Positions 1 to 8,590 of a stretch of DNA of 64,000 nt are shown here, one piece after another. A program made the translations under genes and the position numbers. Source of the stretch: Martinezella lusitana. GTDB taxonomy: Bacteria > Pseudomonadota > Alphaproteobacteria > Rhizobiales > Rhizobiaceae. Below the pieces are notes generated by a model. It was not told where the DNA came from. It worked only from the letters and a program-made list of their open reading frames with translations, and ran no database searches. The stretch's first letter is position 1. Each line of letters begins with the position of its first letter. The stretch covers positions 1 to 64,000 of the forward strand of contig NZ_JAFEVL010000015.1 in NCBI RefSeq assembly GCF_016901135.1, written 5' to 3'.

Positions 1-3
1 GGT

Positions 4-119
4 TCTCACATTAAGTGCCGAAATCCAAAAGAAAATCTCACATTAACTGCCCAATCTCACTTTAAGTGCCGGGCTATCTTATTGAAACTATTGCAGAGAG
101 AGTCTTACGATTAACTGCC
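4..119. repeat. Four short direct repeats, probable IS terminus
   Basis: Four near-copies of TCTCACATTAAGTGCC lie at 4-19, 36-51, 55-70 and 103-119, the last one more diverged. Arrays of short, same-orientation repeats at an element end are typical of transposase-binding sites, for example at IS21-family termini. No transposase for such an element is visible here because the window begins at the repeats. The array stops exactly where the IS5 remnant begins, so this may be one end of an element whose body lies to the left. Confidence 0.55.
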
Positions 120-123
120 AAAC

Positions 124-656
124 GACAGGAACGGTCACAAGCACGGTGCCAAAGGCGCCCGTAGACCTGGCGAAAGCTGCATCTTGCCCTCGATCCTGAC
201 AGCGGAGACATTCTCGCATCCGAACTGACGACCGAGCACGTTGGCGACGAGACCGCGCTGCCAAGCCTTCTCGGACGTGTCGACGCACCAGTAGGTCGGT
301 TTCTGGCAAACGGCGCCTATGATGGCTCTGGCGTTTCAGATTGCCTGGCGGCCGCTTTCGGATACTTGGTCGATGTCGTCGTCCCGCCTCCGAAGAACGC
401 TGTTCCCGGCGGCAATTGCCAGCGGAACCAGCATATCGAGCATATCGCCAAACACGGCCGGATGGCCTGGCAGGCTGCGACCGGCTACAACCAGAGATCC
501 CGGATCGAAACTCAGATAGGGCGCTGGAAGGCGGTCATCGGCGACCACCTGCACGCCAAGAACATCGAAAACCAGACCGCCGAAACGTGCATCGCCGCCA
601 GCGCGCTGAACCGCATGTCCGCCTTCGGACGGGCAAACTACGAGCGTGTCAGCTGA
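124..656 (+). pseudogene. IS5-family transposase remnant (N-terminus lost, frameshifted)
   Basis: From about 165 an open frame encodes the catalytic part of an IS5-type DDE transposase: TWRKLHLALDPDSG with the first Asp, ANGAYDG with the second Asp, and SRIETQIGRWK with the catalytic Glu, ending at a TGA at 654-656. The preceding codons (124-162, HKHGAKGAR) belong to the same protein but are in another frame, so one base is missing near 163. The N-terminal DNA-binding part is absent. The gene cannot make a full transposase and is a relic abutting the repeat array. Confidence 0.8.
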
Positions 657-928
657 TCATTGCTGAAAGGGTAAATGCTGACTACGACCTCATCCGTGCA
701 ACACGGTCTATCGGGGGCAACGGTCACGGCGAAATCGCCTTCAGTGCGATGCAAGCGAGCCTCGATCTCGGCTACAGCGCGTCCAAGCGACACGATGGGT
801 AACCATCGTCCCAACCGGGACCACTTAAATCGAAACGGCCGCATTCTTACAAATAACTTCTGCCAAGTGACACCGGATCCCACATTTTCATCGCTTCTCG
901 GCGAACGTTACAGTGCCGACAGCCTCTA
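657..928. other. Intergenic stretch, no gene recognised
   Basis: Between the transposase remnant and the LuxR gene there are only short overlapping frames with no recognisable protein signature. It may hold the right end of the IS5 element, but no clear terminal inverted repeat was found by eye. Confidence 0.4.
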
Positions 929-1756
929 TCACCTCGCAGGTCGCGCTTCAGAACTCACCGCCGTCAACATGCGCTGCACCAGTTCGGTCCGGTTGTGCGC
1001 CTCGAGGCGTTTGCAAAGCCGCTCGATGTGATCTTTGACCGTATATGCCGAAATGCCCATCGTGCGAGCGATCTGCTTGTTGGAATGGCCGTAACAAAGG
1101 AGCAGGGCGACTTGGCGCGAGCGTTCGGGAAGTTGGCGAATTGTTGCATTGTCGGCCAATCCACGCACATTTCCTGTTAAATTCGAGGATGATTGCTCCG
1201 ACCAAGTCGTATCGCATTGATTTAACTGGCCAATTTCGACCATATGGGCAAGAGCCAACGAACCCGCCCTGCAAAGGAGTTGCATGCTTTCTTGCGCTGT
1301 CTGCAGGTAGGCCTGGGACTTCAGATCGCTGGCGGTGTAAAAGACGCCGGCGATCTTGTGGTCGATAAACAGCGGCCCGGCCATGCAATGCATGAAGCCC
1401 CACCGTTGTAGAAGGTCGAAGTTACCGCACCTTGGCCAGTTTGAGGCACCGAGCAGCGTAGCGCCGTCGATGGGCTTGCCTTCTTCCTGGACATAAGCGA
1501 GCAAAGGGTCGTGGCGATAGGACCCTTTGCCATATTCGCTGATGAAGCCTTCCGGGGCTTGCTTGCTATAGAAAAGATGAGGTCTGCGCTGATCAAGAAA
1601 ATAAAGGCCGACGGCGGCAGATCCGATGAGTTGGGCAATTCCCCTGTGGCATGCCTCACCAAGCGCTTGCAGTGATCGACTCCCGGCAACCGACAGAATA
1701 GCGTCTCCGACGACCCCATTGGCAGAGCGTTGCGCAACGTCAGAAGACATGTTCAT
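929..1756 (-). CDS. LuxR-family transcriptional regulator
   Basis: This is a 275-residue regulator. The C-terminal 65 residues form a LuxR/GerE helix-turn-helix (LPERSRQVALLL, SNKQIARTMGISAYTVKDHIERL). The first 190 residues look like a GAF-type or ligand-sensing domain (GLYFLDQRRPHLFYS, YRHDPLLAYV), but I cannot tell an autoinducer from an aromatic ligand. The start is chosen at an ATG preceded by AGGAGAAATGA. It is in the same orientation as, and just downstream of, the flavin monooxygenase gene, so it may control that gene and the divergent catabolic genes. No LuxI-type synthase is present nearby, so it would be a solo if it senses acyl-homoserine lactones. Confidence 0.8.
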   Translation of the reverse strand: MNMSSDVAQRSANGVVGDAILSVAGSRSLQALGEACHRGIAQLIGSAAVGLYFLDQRRPHLFYSKQAPEGFISEYGKGSYRHDPLLAYVQEEGKPIDGATLLGASNWPRCGNFDLLQRWGFMHCMAGPLFIDHKIAGVFYTASDLKSQAYLQTAQESMQLLCRAGSLALAHMVEIGQLNQCDTTWSEQSSSNLTGNVRGLADNATIRQLPERSRQVALLLCYGHSNKQIARTMGISAYTVKDHIERLCKRLEAHNRTELVQRMLTAVSSEARPAR

Positions 1757-1909
1757 TCATTTCTCCTTCCGTTCGTCGGCCCGGGCTGTCAATGCGGTAA
1801 AATAGGCAATTTCCTCGTCCAGATACAACGTTCTCTGCGGATCACAGTTTGCGGCAAAATTGCGCAAATGCAAGTGCTGAAGATGGCCAACGCCCTTGTC
1901 CTGCGGGCG

Positions 1910-3136
1910 TCAACCGTTGACGCCGAACACGTCCCATTTGGCGTTTGGCCCAACGGCGCCGAGATAGACGCGCCCGCATTCCTGTACGATCTCGTCAGCC
2001 ATCAGAATGTGCTGGGTTCCTGAATGAATGTCACGATAGACACGCTGCATGACGCCGTTGTGCAGCGAGGCACCGCGTGCTGCCCTATGCGCGAAGGTAC
2101 CGACGTCGGAAATCACGTCATGAACATGGCGTAGCGCCAGCTTGATATCGGCGATCTGCTCGAGCGAGGCTTCCTCATTGCGCGCAAAAGTCTCAGCGAC
2201 ACTGTTCCATGCCTGATAGGCAAAGGCGCGAGCGGAACGGAAACGCGCCTCGGCGCGGGCGAATTCGTACTTGAAGGTGGCGCCCTCGTTCATCTTTCCA
2301 AAGGCGTCGATACGTTTTGATGCCAGGCTCTTCAGTTCGTCGAGCATCCGCCTGCCGACGCCAAGCCCCCAGGTCGTATGGCCCCAAGCGGTGTAGCCGA
2401 CGAGCCCAAGCGTCGATTGCTTGCCGCCGCGCTTGGCTGTGGCAACGCTGAAATCATAGCAGAAGCGTTCCGGCACGAACAACTCTTCGGCACCTTTCAG
2501 CGTGTAATCAAAACTCCCGGTGGCGCGCAGTCCGAGGACGTCCCAATTTCCCTTGAGCTCGACAGTCGCGCGCGGATGGTGGGTGACCACGATTTTCGGC
2601 TTGCCATCGGGCAGCTTTAGAACATTGCCCGCATCATCTGTGAGGAAGCAGCCGGAATGGATCCAGTCCGCGTGATGAATACCGCTCCCATAAGCCCAAT
2701 GGCCGCGGATCATATAGCCGTTTTCGACTGCGCGCGCATAGCCGCGCGGCACTCCATTACCCGCAACCATTGTATTCGGCCCGTGTGCGAAGACATCTTG
2801 GGCACCATCGTCAGGCAATAGGATCGACAGGACGCCGCCAACGCCGTTGTTTACCACGACGCACCAGCCGGCCGATCCGTGCGCCCAGGCGATGCGTTCA
2901 CCCAGCCGCATGGCGTCGACATGCGGCAGTTCCGCTCCGCCAAGCTCCTTAGGCATGAGCATGCTGTAGAGCCCCGCGTCCTTCAAAAGGCCGTATGTGC
3001 TGTCGGCGAGGCGGTTGAGGTTCTCGCTCTCTTCAGCAGCGGCTTCGATGGCAGGGAGTATGGCCTCGACTCGAAGCGACATTTCTTGGAAATCGTCTGC
3101 GCGAGAATCCCTCGGTTTGACGGCGGACATATTCAT
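1910..3136 (-). CDS. Flavin-dependent monooxygenase, acyl-CoA dehydrogenase fold
   Basis: This 408-residue protein of the acyl-CoA-dehydrogenase-like group D monooxygenases (relatives of HsaA, IacA and indole oxygenases) has an N-terminal helical domain (1-110), a middle beta domain with GNGVPRGYARAVENGY and YGSGIHHADWIHSG, and a C-terminal four-helix domain (about 230-395). Such enzymes hydroxylate aromatic substrates with reduced flavin supplied by a separate reductase. An FMN reductase gene is indeed divergently adjacent. The ATG at 3136 is chosen because AGAGGGTGA precedes it; a GTG nine bases upstream is possible. The substrate is unproven; an indole- or quinoline-type N-heteroaromatic would fit the neighbours. 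Confidence 0.8.
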   Translation of the reverse strand: MNMSAVKPRDSRADDFQEMSLRVEAILPAIEAAAEESENLNRLADSTYGLLKDAGLYSMLMPKELGGAELPHVDAMRLGERIAWAHGSAGWCVVVNNGVGGVLSILLPDDGAQDVFAHGPNTMVAGNGVPRGYARAVENGYMIRGHWAYGSGIHHADWIHSGCFLTDDAGNVLKLPDGKPKIVVTHHPRATVELKGNWDVLGLRATGSFDYTLKGAEELFVPERFCYDFSVATAKRGGKQSTLGLVGYTAWGHTTWGLGVGRRMLDELKSLASKRIDAFGKMNEGATFKYEFARAEARFRSARAFAYQAWNSVAETFARNEEASLEQIADIKLALRHVHDVISDVGTFAHRAARGASLHNGVMQRVYRDIHSGTQHILMADEIVQECGRVYLGAVGPNAKWDVFGVNG

Positions 3137-3243
3137 TCGCTTCACCCTCTATGTCTATTTTGTCGGCAATCTTTGAATAGCTTTCCGCATACGCATGGAC
3201 GCCGTCTCTTGCCGCTAGCTTCGCTCCGCAACCAGCCTCTTTC

Positions 3244-3265
3244 AACGCCCCCATGTGGGGGCGTT
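3244..3265. promoter_or_regulatory. Strong GC-rich hairpin in divergent promoter region
   Basis: AACGCCCCCA-TG-TGGGGGCGTT is a perfect 10-bp inverted repeat with a 2-nt loop. It lies between two divergently transcribed genes, where a terminator has no obvious client, so it may be an operator or a leftover of an inserted element. No T-run follows directly. Confidence 0.45.
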
Positions 3266-3364
3266 GTTTGTTTGACGCATGGCGCCGAATACTTCGTGCA
3301 CTGGGAACTTAGCGGGCGATTGAACAGCAAAAATGCGTGTCGCCCAGATAGGGAGTTCGAGCCA

Positions 3365-3910
3365 ATGGTCGGCATAAAGGTCATAGGCTTTTGTGGAAAC
3401 ACGCAAAGGCCCTCGAAGACACGTGCATTGGTGGAAAGCGTCTCATCCCACCTCCAGCTGCATTATGGCATCGAGGTCGAGATATTCGACCTGGCCGGCC
3501 TTCGCTTAGATGCGTTCCAGCCGGGAAGCCTCACTGGCGACGCCAAGAAACTGGTGACGGCGATCGAAGGCGCCGATGGCCTGGTCGTTGGGAGCCCCGT
3601 GTACAAGGGATCCTACAGTGGCCTCTTCAAGCATGTCTTCGACCTGGTTCACCCCGGCGCGCTGATTAATCGGCCCGTCCTGCTAACCGCGAGCGGCGGC
3701 GGCGCGCGCCATTGCCTCGTGCTTGAACATCAACTGCGGCCCCTGCTCGGCTTCTTCGAAGCCTGCACAGTTCCGACCGCCATCTACGCCAGCGAGAACG
3801 ACTTCACGGATGGCCTTCCATCAAATCCGCTGATCTTGCAACGCGTTGCGGCCGCCGCGTCGCAATTTGCAAGCCTCATCAACCGTCAGCGCCTCGAAGC
3901 CGCAGAGTAG
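3365..3910 (+). CDS. NADPH-dependent FMN reductase
   Basis: This is a 181-residue flavodoxin-fold reductase of the SsuE/MsuE type. It starts with IKVIGFCGNTQRPSKTRALVE (phosphate-binding loop for FMN) and has GSPVYKGSYSGLFKHVFDLV near residues 75-95, the signature of this family. It would supply reduced flavin to the monooxygenase encoded divergently at 1910-3136. The open frame extends much further upstream, but the similarity starts at this ATG. It is followed after 13 bases by the alpha/beta hydrolase gene, with which it probably forms an operon. Confidence 0.85.
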   Translation: MVGIKVIGFCGNTQRPSKTRALVESVSSHLQLHYGIEVEIFDLAGLRLDAFQPGSLTGDAKKLVTAIEGADGLVVGSPVYKGSYSGLFKHVFDLVHPGALINRPVLLTASGGGARHCLVLEHQLRPLLGFFEACTVPTAIYASENDFTDGLPSNPLILQRVAAAASQFASLINRQRLEAAE

Positions 3911-3923
3911 GGGCGATAACAAT

Positions 3924-4730
3924 ATGAGACAGAATATAGGGACCCTCTTTCTGCCCGATATGATTGGTTTCCAACGCACGGAATATGATATCGGCGGCGT
4001 CCACACTGTCGTGCACGCCATCGGGCAAGGACGACCGCTGGTCTTCTTGCATGGCGCGGGCACGTTTCCGGGCTTCGAGTTCGCCCGCCGCATTGCATTC
4101 GAGCGGCGGGTGATCATTCCGTACCATCCGGGCTTCGGTGAATCCGGCGACAGCGATCTGATGACATCGATCGACGGAGTTGTTCGCCATTATGAGAGCC
4201 TATTTGCCGATCTCGGCCTCGATGACTTCGATCTTGCAGGCTTTTCGCTCGGCGGCTGGATCGCGGCTGAATTCGCGGCACAGGAGAAAAGCGGAGTTTG
4301 CCGCTTGGCACTGATCGCGCCTGCAGGCCTGGTCGTCCCCGAACACCCGGTGCCAGATCTGTCGATCGTCATTCCGCAGGATTTGCCAGGCTATCTCACC
4401 CACGATCCGCAGATCGCCCATAGCTATTTCCCGACGGTCCCCGATCCAGCCTTCGACCGCTCCCTTGGACGCGAGATGGCAGCGCTCGGCCGCCTCTTGC
4501 AAAAGGATCCGCAAGGCGACCCGAAACTGCAGGGACTACTTCACCGCATCCGTGTCCCCACGTTGCTGCTTTGGGGCGCTGACGATCGTATGCGGCCGGC
4601 GGCCCAGGCCGACGCTTGGCTAGCCGCGCTTCCAGATGTGAGATTGCATTTATTCCCGGAGACCGGTCACCTAGTCTTTGAAGAGCGGCCCGAAGCGGCC
4701 GACGCTCTTCTTCTTTTTTTCAACACGTAG
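3924..4730 (+). CDS. Alpha/beta hydrolase
   Basis: This is a 268-residue alpha/beta-hydrolase-fold enzyme. The oxyanion motif is HGAG (about residue 42), the nucleophile elbow is GFSLGGW, the acid lies in GADDRM and the histidine in TGHLVFEERPE. All triad members are therefore present. The start is the ATG preceded by GTAGGGGCGATAAC. It lies between the FMN reductase and the cupin gene in the same direction. In this setting it could hydrolyse an ester, amide or ring-cleavage product of the aromatic pathway. Cofactor-free dioxygenases such as Hod share this fold, so the reaction type is open. Confidence 0.8.
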   Translation: MRQNIGTLFLPDMIGFQRTEYDIGGVHTVVHAIGQGRPLVFLHGAGTFPGFEFARRIAFERRVIIPYHPGFGESGDSDLMTSIDGVVRHYESLFADLGLDDFDLAGFSLGGWIAAEFAAQEKSGVCRLALIAPAGLVVPEHPVPDLSIVIPQDLPGYLTHDPQIAHSYFPTVPDPAFDRSLGREMAALGRLLQKDPQGDPKLQGLLHRIRVPTLLLWGADDRMRPAAQADAWLAALPDVRLHLFPETGHLVFEERPEAADALLLFFNT

Positions 4731-4762
4731 CTCATCAAGACCGAACTCAGGAAGGAAGAGAC

Positions 4763-5206
4763 ATGGTTGATATGCTCCCCGGCGTCACCAAAAACGACGA
4801 GGCCTTCGACGGCGTCGTCTGGAACATTCTTGGACAGACCTACACGCTCAAACAGGAGTCGGATTCGTCGATGGCCTGGCATGCGGTATTCCCGCCGGGC
4901 ACATTCGTGCCTCCCCATGTTCATCCGACGCAGGATGAATTCGTCTATATCTTCGACGGGCGGCTCGATCTGGTTCTGAATGGCGAAAAAGCGACGGCAA
5001 CTGCTGGTGATGTCATCCGTATGCCGATGGGTATTCCGCATGGCCTCTTCAACAATTCCGCCGGAACCGTGAAGTGTTTCTTCTGGGTTTCGCCCACAGC
5101 CAAGCTCAGGGGGTTGTTCGAACGCATCCACAATCTCGGCGATCCGGCCGAAGTCGTTCGCATTGCCGCCGAACACGAGGTTCATTTCCTTCCGCCACAA
5201 GGCTGA
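4763..5206 (+). CDS. Cupin-domain protein
   Basis: This is a 147-residue single-domain cupin. Metal-ligand motif 1 is PPHVHPTQDEFVYIFDG (two His and a Glu) and motif 2 contains GIPHGLFNNS (His). Such small cupins act as dioxygenases, isomerases or ligand binders. The nearest textbook types are quercetin-dioxygenase-like and hydroxyanthranilate-dioxygenase-like cupins. AGGAAGAGAC precedes the ATG. It is co-directional with the flanking hydrolase and MFS genes. A ring-opening or isomerising step in the pathway is plausible but not shown by the sequence. Confidence 0.75.
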   Translation: MVDMLPGVTKNDEAFDGVVWNILGQTYTLKQESDSSMAWHAVFPPGTFVPPHVHPTQDEFVYIFDGRLDLVLNGEKATATAGDVIRMPMGIPHGLFNNSAGTVKCFFWVSPTAKLRGLFERIHNLGDPAEVVRIAAEHEVHFLPPQG

Positions 5207-5340
5207 GTGCCATGCCTGCAACGCGATGAGCGGCGGAGAGGAAACCGCCGCCAATCCGGCCGAATTCATCCGACCTCGCCCCAAGAGCCGCCACCAAGGA
5301 GGCCATGGTCGAGCGTAGACATCAAACAAGGGGAACGACA

Positions 5341-6624
5341 ATGAAATGGGAAATGCTATCGGATTTCGACAAATCTCGCATAAGACGCTGGCAGATCGGC
5401 ATGTTGACGCTGGCCCTCCTGTGCGAGATGTTCCTGGCAGCCGACTGGTACGCCTTTGCCGCCGTCATACCGTTTATTTCAGAGACCTTGACGCTCGATC
5501 CGGCCCAGGCCGGTCTGGCGCAGGGCATTTTCGCGTTGACGTATGGCCTGGGCATGATCGTCTGGTCGCAGGTGAGCCGCGGAATGAGTGCCCGTGGCAT
5601 GCTGCTGATCGGCCTTGCCGGCACCGGCATCGGCATGGTTCTGCAGGTTTATGTCCAGAGCTACAGTCAGTTGCTGACGCTGCGGCTGATCGTCGGCTTC
5701 TTCGACGCCGCGATCTTTCTTGGAAACATGAAACTCGTGATCGGATGGTTTCCGCAGGCACGCCGCGGCAGTGTCGTCGGTCTGATCCTTGCGGCATATA
5801 GTCTTGCGATTACCCTGGACTTCGCCATCGGGGTGCCCCTCACGATCGCCTTCGGCTGGCGGGTATTCTTCGCGATCTTGGCCGGAGGCACGCTGCTAAT
5901 CGCAGGATTCATCGCCCTGTTCGTTCGTAATGGTCCGGCCAATATCGGCATTGCCGGCTTCCTCTGGGAAACTGAGAAGGCAAAGGCGGCAACTGCGTCG
6001 CTTGCGGGCATCTTCAAATCGCGGTGGATCTACGTCGGAGGTTTCGGGATTTCAGCCTGCACGATGGCCATTGCCGGAACGGCGACCTGGGTCATTCCGG
6101 CTTACATCACTGTGCACAGCATGCCTATTGCAGACGCTGCCCTGATTGGCACGTTGATGGGCATCTCTCAGGTGTTCTTCCTGGTAGTCGGCGGATATGC
6201 AGCGGATCACCTCGGGAAAGCCCTGATGATCAAGATCGGAGCCGCTCTGGCGCTGCTGGTTGCCATCTCCTTCACCGTTGGAACTGCGCAGCCGATCTCT
6301 TTCACCTGGATGATCCTTCTGGCGCTCTTCAGCGGTGTAGCGCTGTTCGGTGGCGGTGCCATCTTTTCTCTGCTCAGCGAGAAGTATCCCGATGAGCTGG
6401 CGACTGCGGCCGTCGGCTTTGCCGAAATTTTTGGGATCCTATCGACCTTCATATCTCCATGGGTGATGGGCGTGGTCATCCACACTACGGGCGGGTCGTT
6501 CAGCAGCGCGTTCCTCGCATTTGCCATCGCGGAGGCCGTCCTGCTTGTGGTCATCGTCGCCATGGCCCGCGAATCCGCCGCCGTTGCAAGCAACAGTGTG
6601 GTGGGCTCTGCGTCCAGAAGCTAA
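5341..6624 (+). CDS. MFS transporter, probable aromatic-acid or anion importer
   Basis: This is a 427-residue major facilitator protein with about twelve hydrophobic segments starting near residue 20 (MLTLALLCEMFLAADWYAFAAVIPFI). It has the loop 2-3 region VWSQVSRGMSARGMLLIG, resembling the MFS G-x-x-D-R-x-G motif in degenerate form, and a central break near KAATASLAG. ATG at 5341 follows AAGGGGAACGACA; the frame also holds an upstream start at 5305. Position inside the catabolic gene set suggests uptake of the aromatic substrate. Efflux or nitrate-type transport cannot be excluded. Confidence 0.8.
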   Translation: MKWEMLSDFDKSRIRRWQIGMLTLALLCEMFLAADWYAFAAVIPFISETLTLDPAQAGLAQGIFALTYGLGMIVWSQVSRGMSARGMLLIGLAGTGIGMVLQVYVQSYSQLLTLRLIVGFFDAAIFLGNMKLVIGWFPQARRGSVVGLILAAYSLAITLDFAIGVPLTIAFGWRVFFAILAGGTLLIAGFIALFVRNGPANIGIAGFLWETEKAKAATASLAGIFKSRWIYVGGFGISACTMAIAGTATWVIPAYITVHSMPIADAALIGTLMGISQVFFLVVGGYAADHLGKALMIKIGAALALLVAISFTVGTAQPISFTWMILLALFSGVALFGGGAIFSLLSEKYPDELATAAVGFAEIFGILSTFISPWVMGVVIHTTGGSFSSAFLAFAIAEAVLLVVIVAMARESAAVASNSVVGSASRS

Positions 6625-6630
6625 AGGATG

Positions 6631-6665
6631 CTCACTGTCAGCCGGCATGACCGGCTGACAGTGAG
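6631..6665 (+). terminator. Perfect 15-bp inverted repeat after the MFS gene
   Basis: CTCACTGTCAGCCGG and its exact reverse complement are separated by CATGA. The stem begins seven bases past the MFS stop codon. No T-run follows, so it is either a factor-assisted terminator or attenuator, or an mRNA-stabilising hairpin separating the transporter gene from the CoA ligase gene. Confidence 0.6.
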
Positions 6666-6788
6666 AAGTTCGACACAACGCCTGTCCAGCATGCGTCGCC
6701 GGGCGATTGCGGTCTGCAAAGAAAATCGTTGAATGACAGGGAAACGGTCGGCTTTCGAACAAAGCGCCCCGCTTCGATGGAGACAATC

Positions 6789-8441
6789 ATGCGTGACACC
6801 TGCCACCTCGACACATTCGTAGTCGACAACCTTCCTCCGCCGGATCGCATGCCCGATCTGATCAATCTGAAGGAACTCGGCTACCCGAAGCATTTGAACG
6901 CGACTGTGGAACTGGTCGACCGTCATGTCCTCGATGGCCGCGGAGATCGGATCGCCATCCGGGCGCCCGGGTTGGTCTGGACCTATGCGCAGCTGTCGCA
7001 CGTCATCGACCGGATGGCGAATATGCTGGTCGACATGCTCGGAATGCGACCGGGAAACCGCGTGCTCTTGCGATCGGCCAATAATCCCACCAAGGTCGCG
7101 CTCTATCTCGCCATCATCAAGGCCGGCGGCATCGTGGTCGCAACGATGCCGCTTCTGCGGGCGAAGGAACTCGTCCAGATCATCGAAAAGGGGGAGATCG
7201 GTCTCGCTTTCTGCGAGATGAGTCTGATGGACGATATGACGGCCGCCGCCCGACTGACTGGGCGGCTGGACCGGGTGGTCTCATGGTTTGGAACGAGCGA
7301 CGGAGAGCTGGGCGGTCTTCTGGCAGATATGCCGGACAGTTTCATGGCGCCTGAGACACGCGCTGAAGATCCCTGCCTGCTCGGTTTCACATCCGGAACG
7401 ACCGGAGTTGCCAAGGCAACCATCCACTATCATCGAGACCTGCTCGTTATCTGCGATTGCTACGCGCGGCACGTCCTGCGGGCCGACGAGAACGACATCT
7501 TTATAGGTTCTCCGCCGCTCGCGTTCACATTCGGCCTTGGCGGACTCGTGCTGTTTCCGTTCCGGATCGGCGCTTCTTCCGTTCTGCCCGCACGCTCAGC
7601 GCCGGACGACCTGGCAAGGGCGATCGAGGAGTTTCGAGCGTCCGTCTGCTTTACGGCTCCCACCGCATATAGGGCGATCCTGGCAAAGATCGGCGACTAC
7701 GATCTATCCTCGTTGCGCAAATGTGTCTCCGCCGGTGAAGTTCTGCCGTTGCCAACCTATCAGGCGTGGCTGAACGCGACAGGTATCCAGCTGATGGACG
7801 GGATAGGCGCCACGGAAATGCTCCACATTTTCATCTCCGCGCCTGTTGAGGCGATCCGTCCCGGCAGCACGGGGCTTCCGGTTCCGGGCTACGAGGCCAT
7901 GGTGATCGACGACGCCGGCAATCGATGTCCAGCCGGTACCGCTGGACGACTTGCGGTTCGCGGTCCGATCGGCTGCCGTTACCTTGCCGATGATCGACAA
8001 CTCAACTACGTCGCCAACGGATGGAACATTACCGGCGATACTTACCGTATGGATGAGGACGGCTACTTCTGGTATCAGGCTCGAAATGACGACATGATCG
8101 TCTCTGCCGGATATAACATTGCGGCCCCCGAGGTAGAGGCCAGCCTGTTGGCGCACCCCGCCGTAGCCGAATGTGCCGTCGTCGGCGCAGCCGACGAAAG
8201 CCGCGGCATGGTCGTAAAGGCCTATATCGTTCTCAACGATGCCTTTACGGGCGATGATTCCCTTCGGAAGACCTTGCAGGACTATGTGAAGATGGACCTG
8301 GCGCCCTACAAGTATCCGCGCGCTATCGAATGGATGGACACATTGCCGAAAACCGAGTCCGGAAAACTGCAGCGCTTCGTGCTTCGTCAACGGGCGAACA
8401 GCGCGCCACCGGAGGGCCCGCCGTCCAAAAGGACCGGCTGA
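6789..8441 (+). CDS. Aryl-CoA ligase, benzoate / 2-aminobenzoate type
   Basis: This is a 550-residue ANL-superfamily ligase. The P-loop is LGFTSGTTGVAKATIHYHRD, the A5-type motif is GIGATEMLHIF, the A8 motif is NMI-like (YWYQARNDDMIVSAGYNIAAPEVE) and the C-terminal catalytic Lys is in PKTESGKLQRF. GATEMLHIF and the opening DNLPPPDRMPDL are typical of benzoate-CoA and 2-aminobenzoate-CoA ligases. The ATG at 6789 has GGAG six bases upstream; longer starts at 6729 and 6777 lack this. It would activate an aromatic acid made by the upstream enzymes; anthranilate is the favoured guess. No aminobenzoyl-CoA monooxygenase is in view. Confidence 0.82.
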   Translation: MRDTCHLDTFVVDNLPPPDRMPDLINLKELGYPKHLNATVELVDRHVLDGRGDRIAIRAPGLVWTYAQLSHVIDRMANMLVDMLGMRPGNRVLLRSANNPTKVALYLAIIKAGGIVVATMPLLRAKELVQIIEKGEIGLAFCEMSLMDDMTAAARLTGRLDRVVSWFGTSDGELGGLLADMPDSFMAPETRAEDPCLLGFTSGTTGVAKATIHYHRDLLVICDCYARHVLRADENDIFIGSPPLAFTFGLGGLVLFPFRIGASSVLPARSAPDDLARAIEEFRASVCFTAPTAYRAILAKIGDYDLSSLRKCVSAGEVLPLPTYQAWLNATGIQLMDGIGATEMLHIFISAPVEAIRPGSTGLPVPGYEAMVIDDAGNRCPAGTAGRLAVRGPIGCRYLADDRQLNYVANGWNITGDTYRMDEDGYFWYQARNDDMIVSAGYNIAAPEVEASLLAHPAVAECAVVGAADESRGMVVKAYIVLNDAFTGDDSLRKTLQDYVKMDLAPYKYPRAIEWMDTLPKTESGKLQRFVLRQRANSAPPEGPPSKRTG

Positions 8442-8590
8442 TACGTTTCCCGTATCGATATTGACCCAAGTGACGTTCCTTCAGCCGGGACCGCGATCCT
8501 GTTTGCAGGCATTTCTGAATCTGTGAACACGTGCTGGGTGGACAGCAATCAGATGCAGTCCGCCGCAATTTCAGACAAGGAGACGACACC

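Noticed and set aside
2879..3364. N-terminal extension of the FMN reductase frame
   Set aside because: The open frame runs 162 codons upstream through the divergent oxygenase gene, but family similarity begins at ATG 3365.
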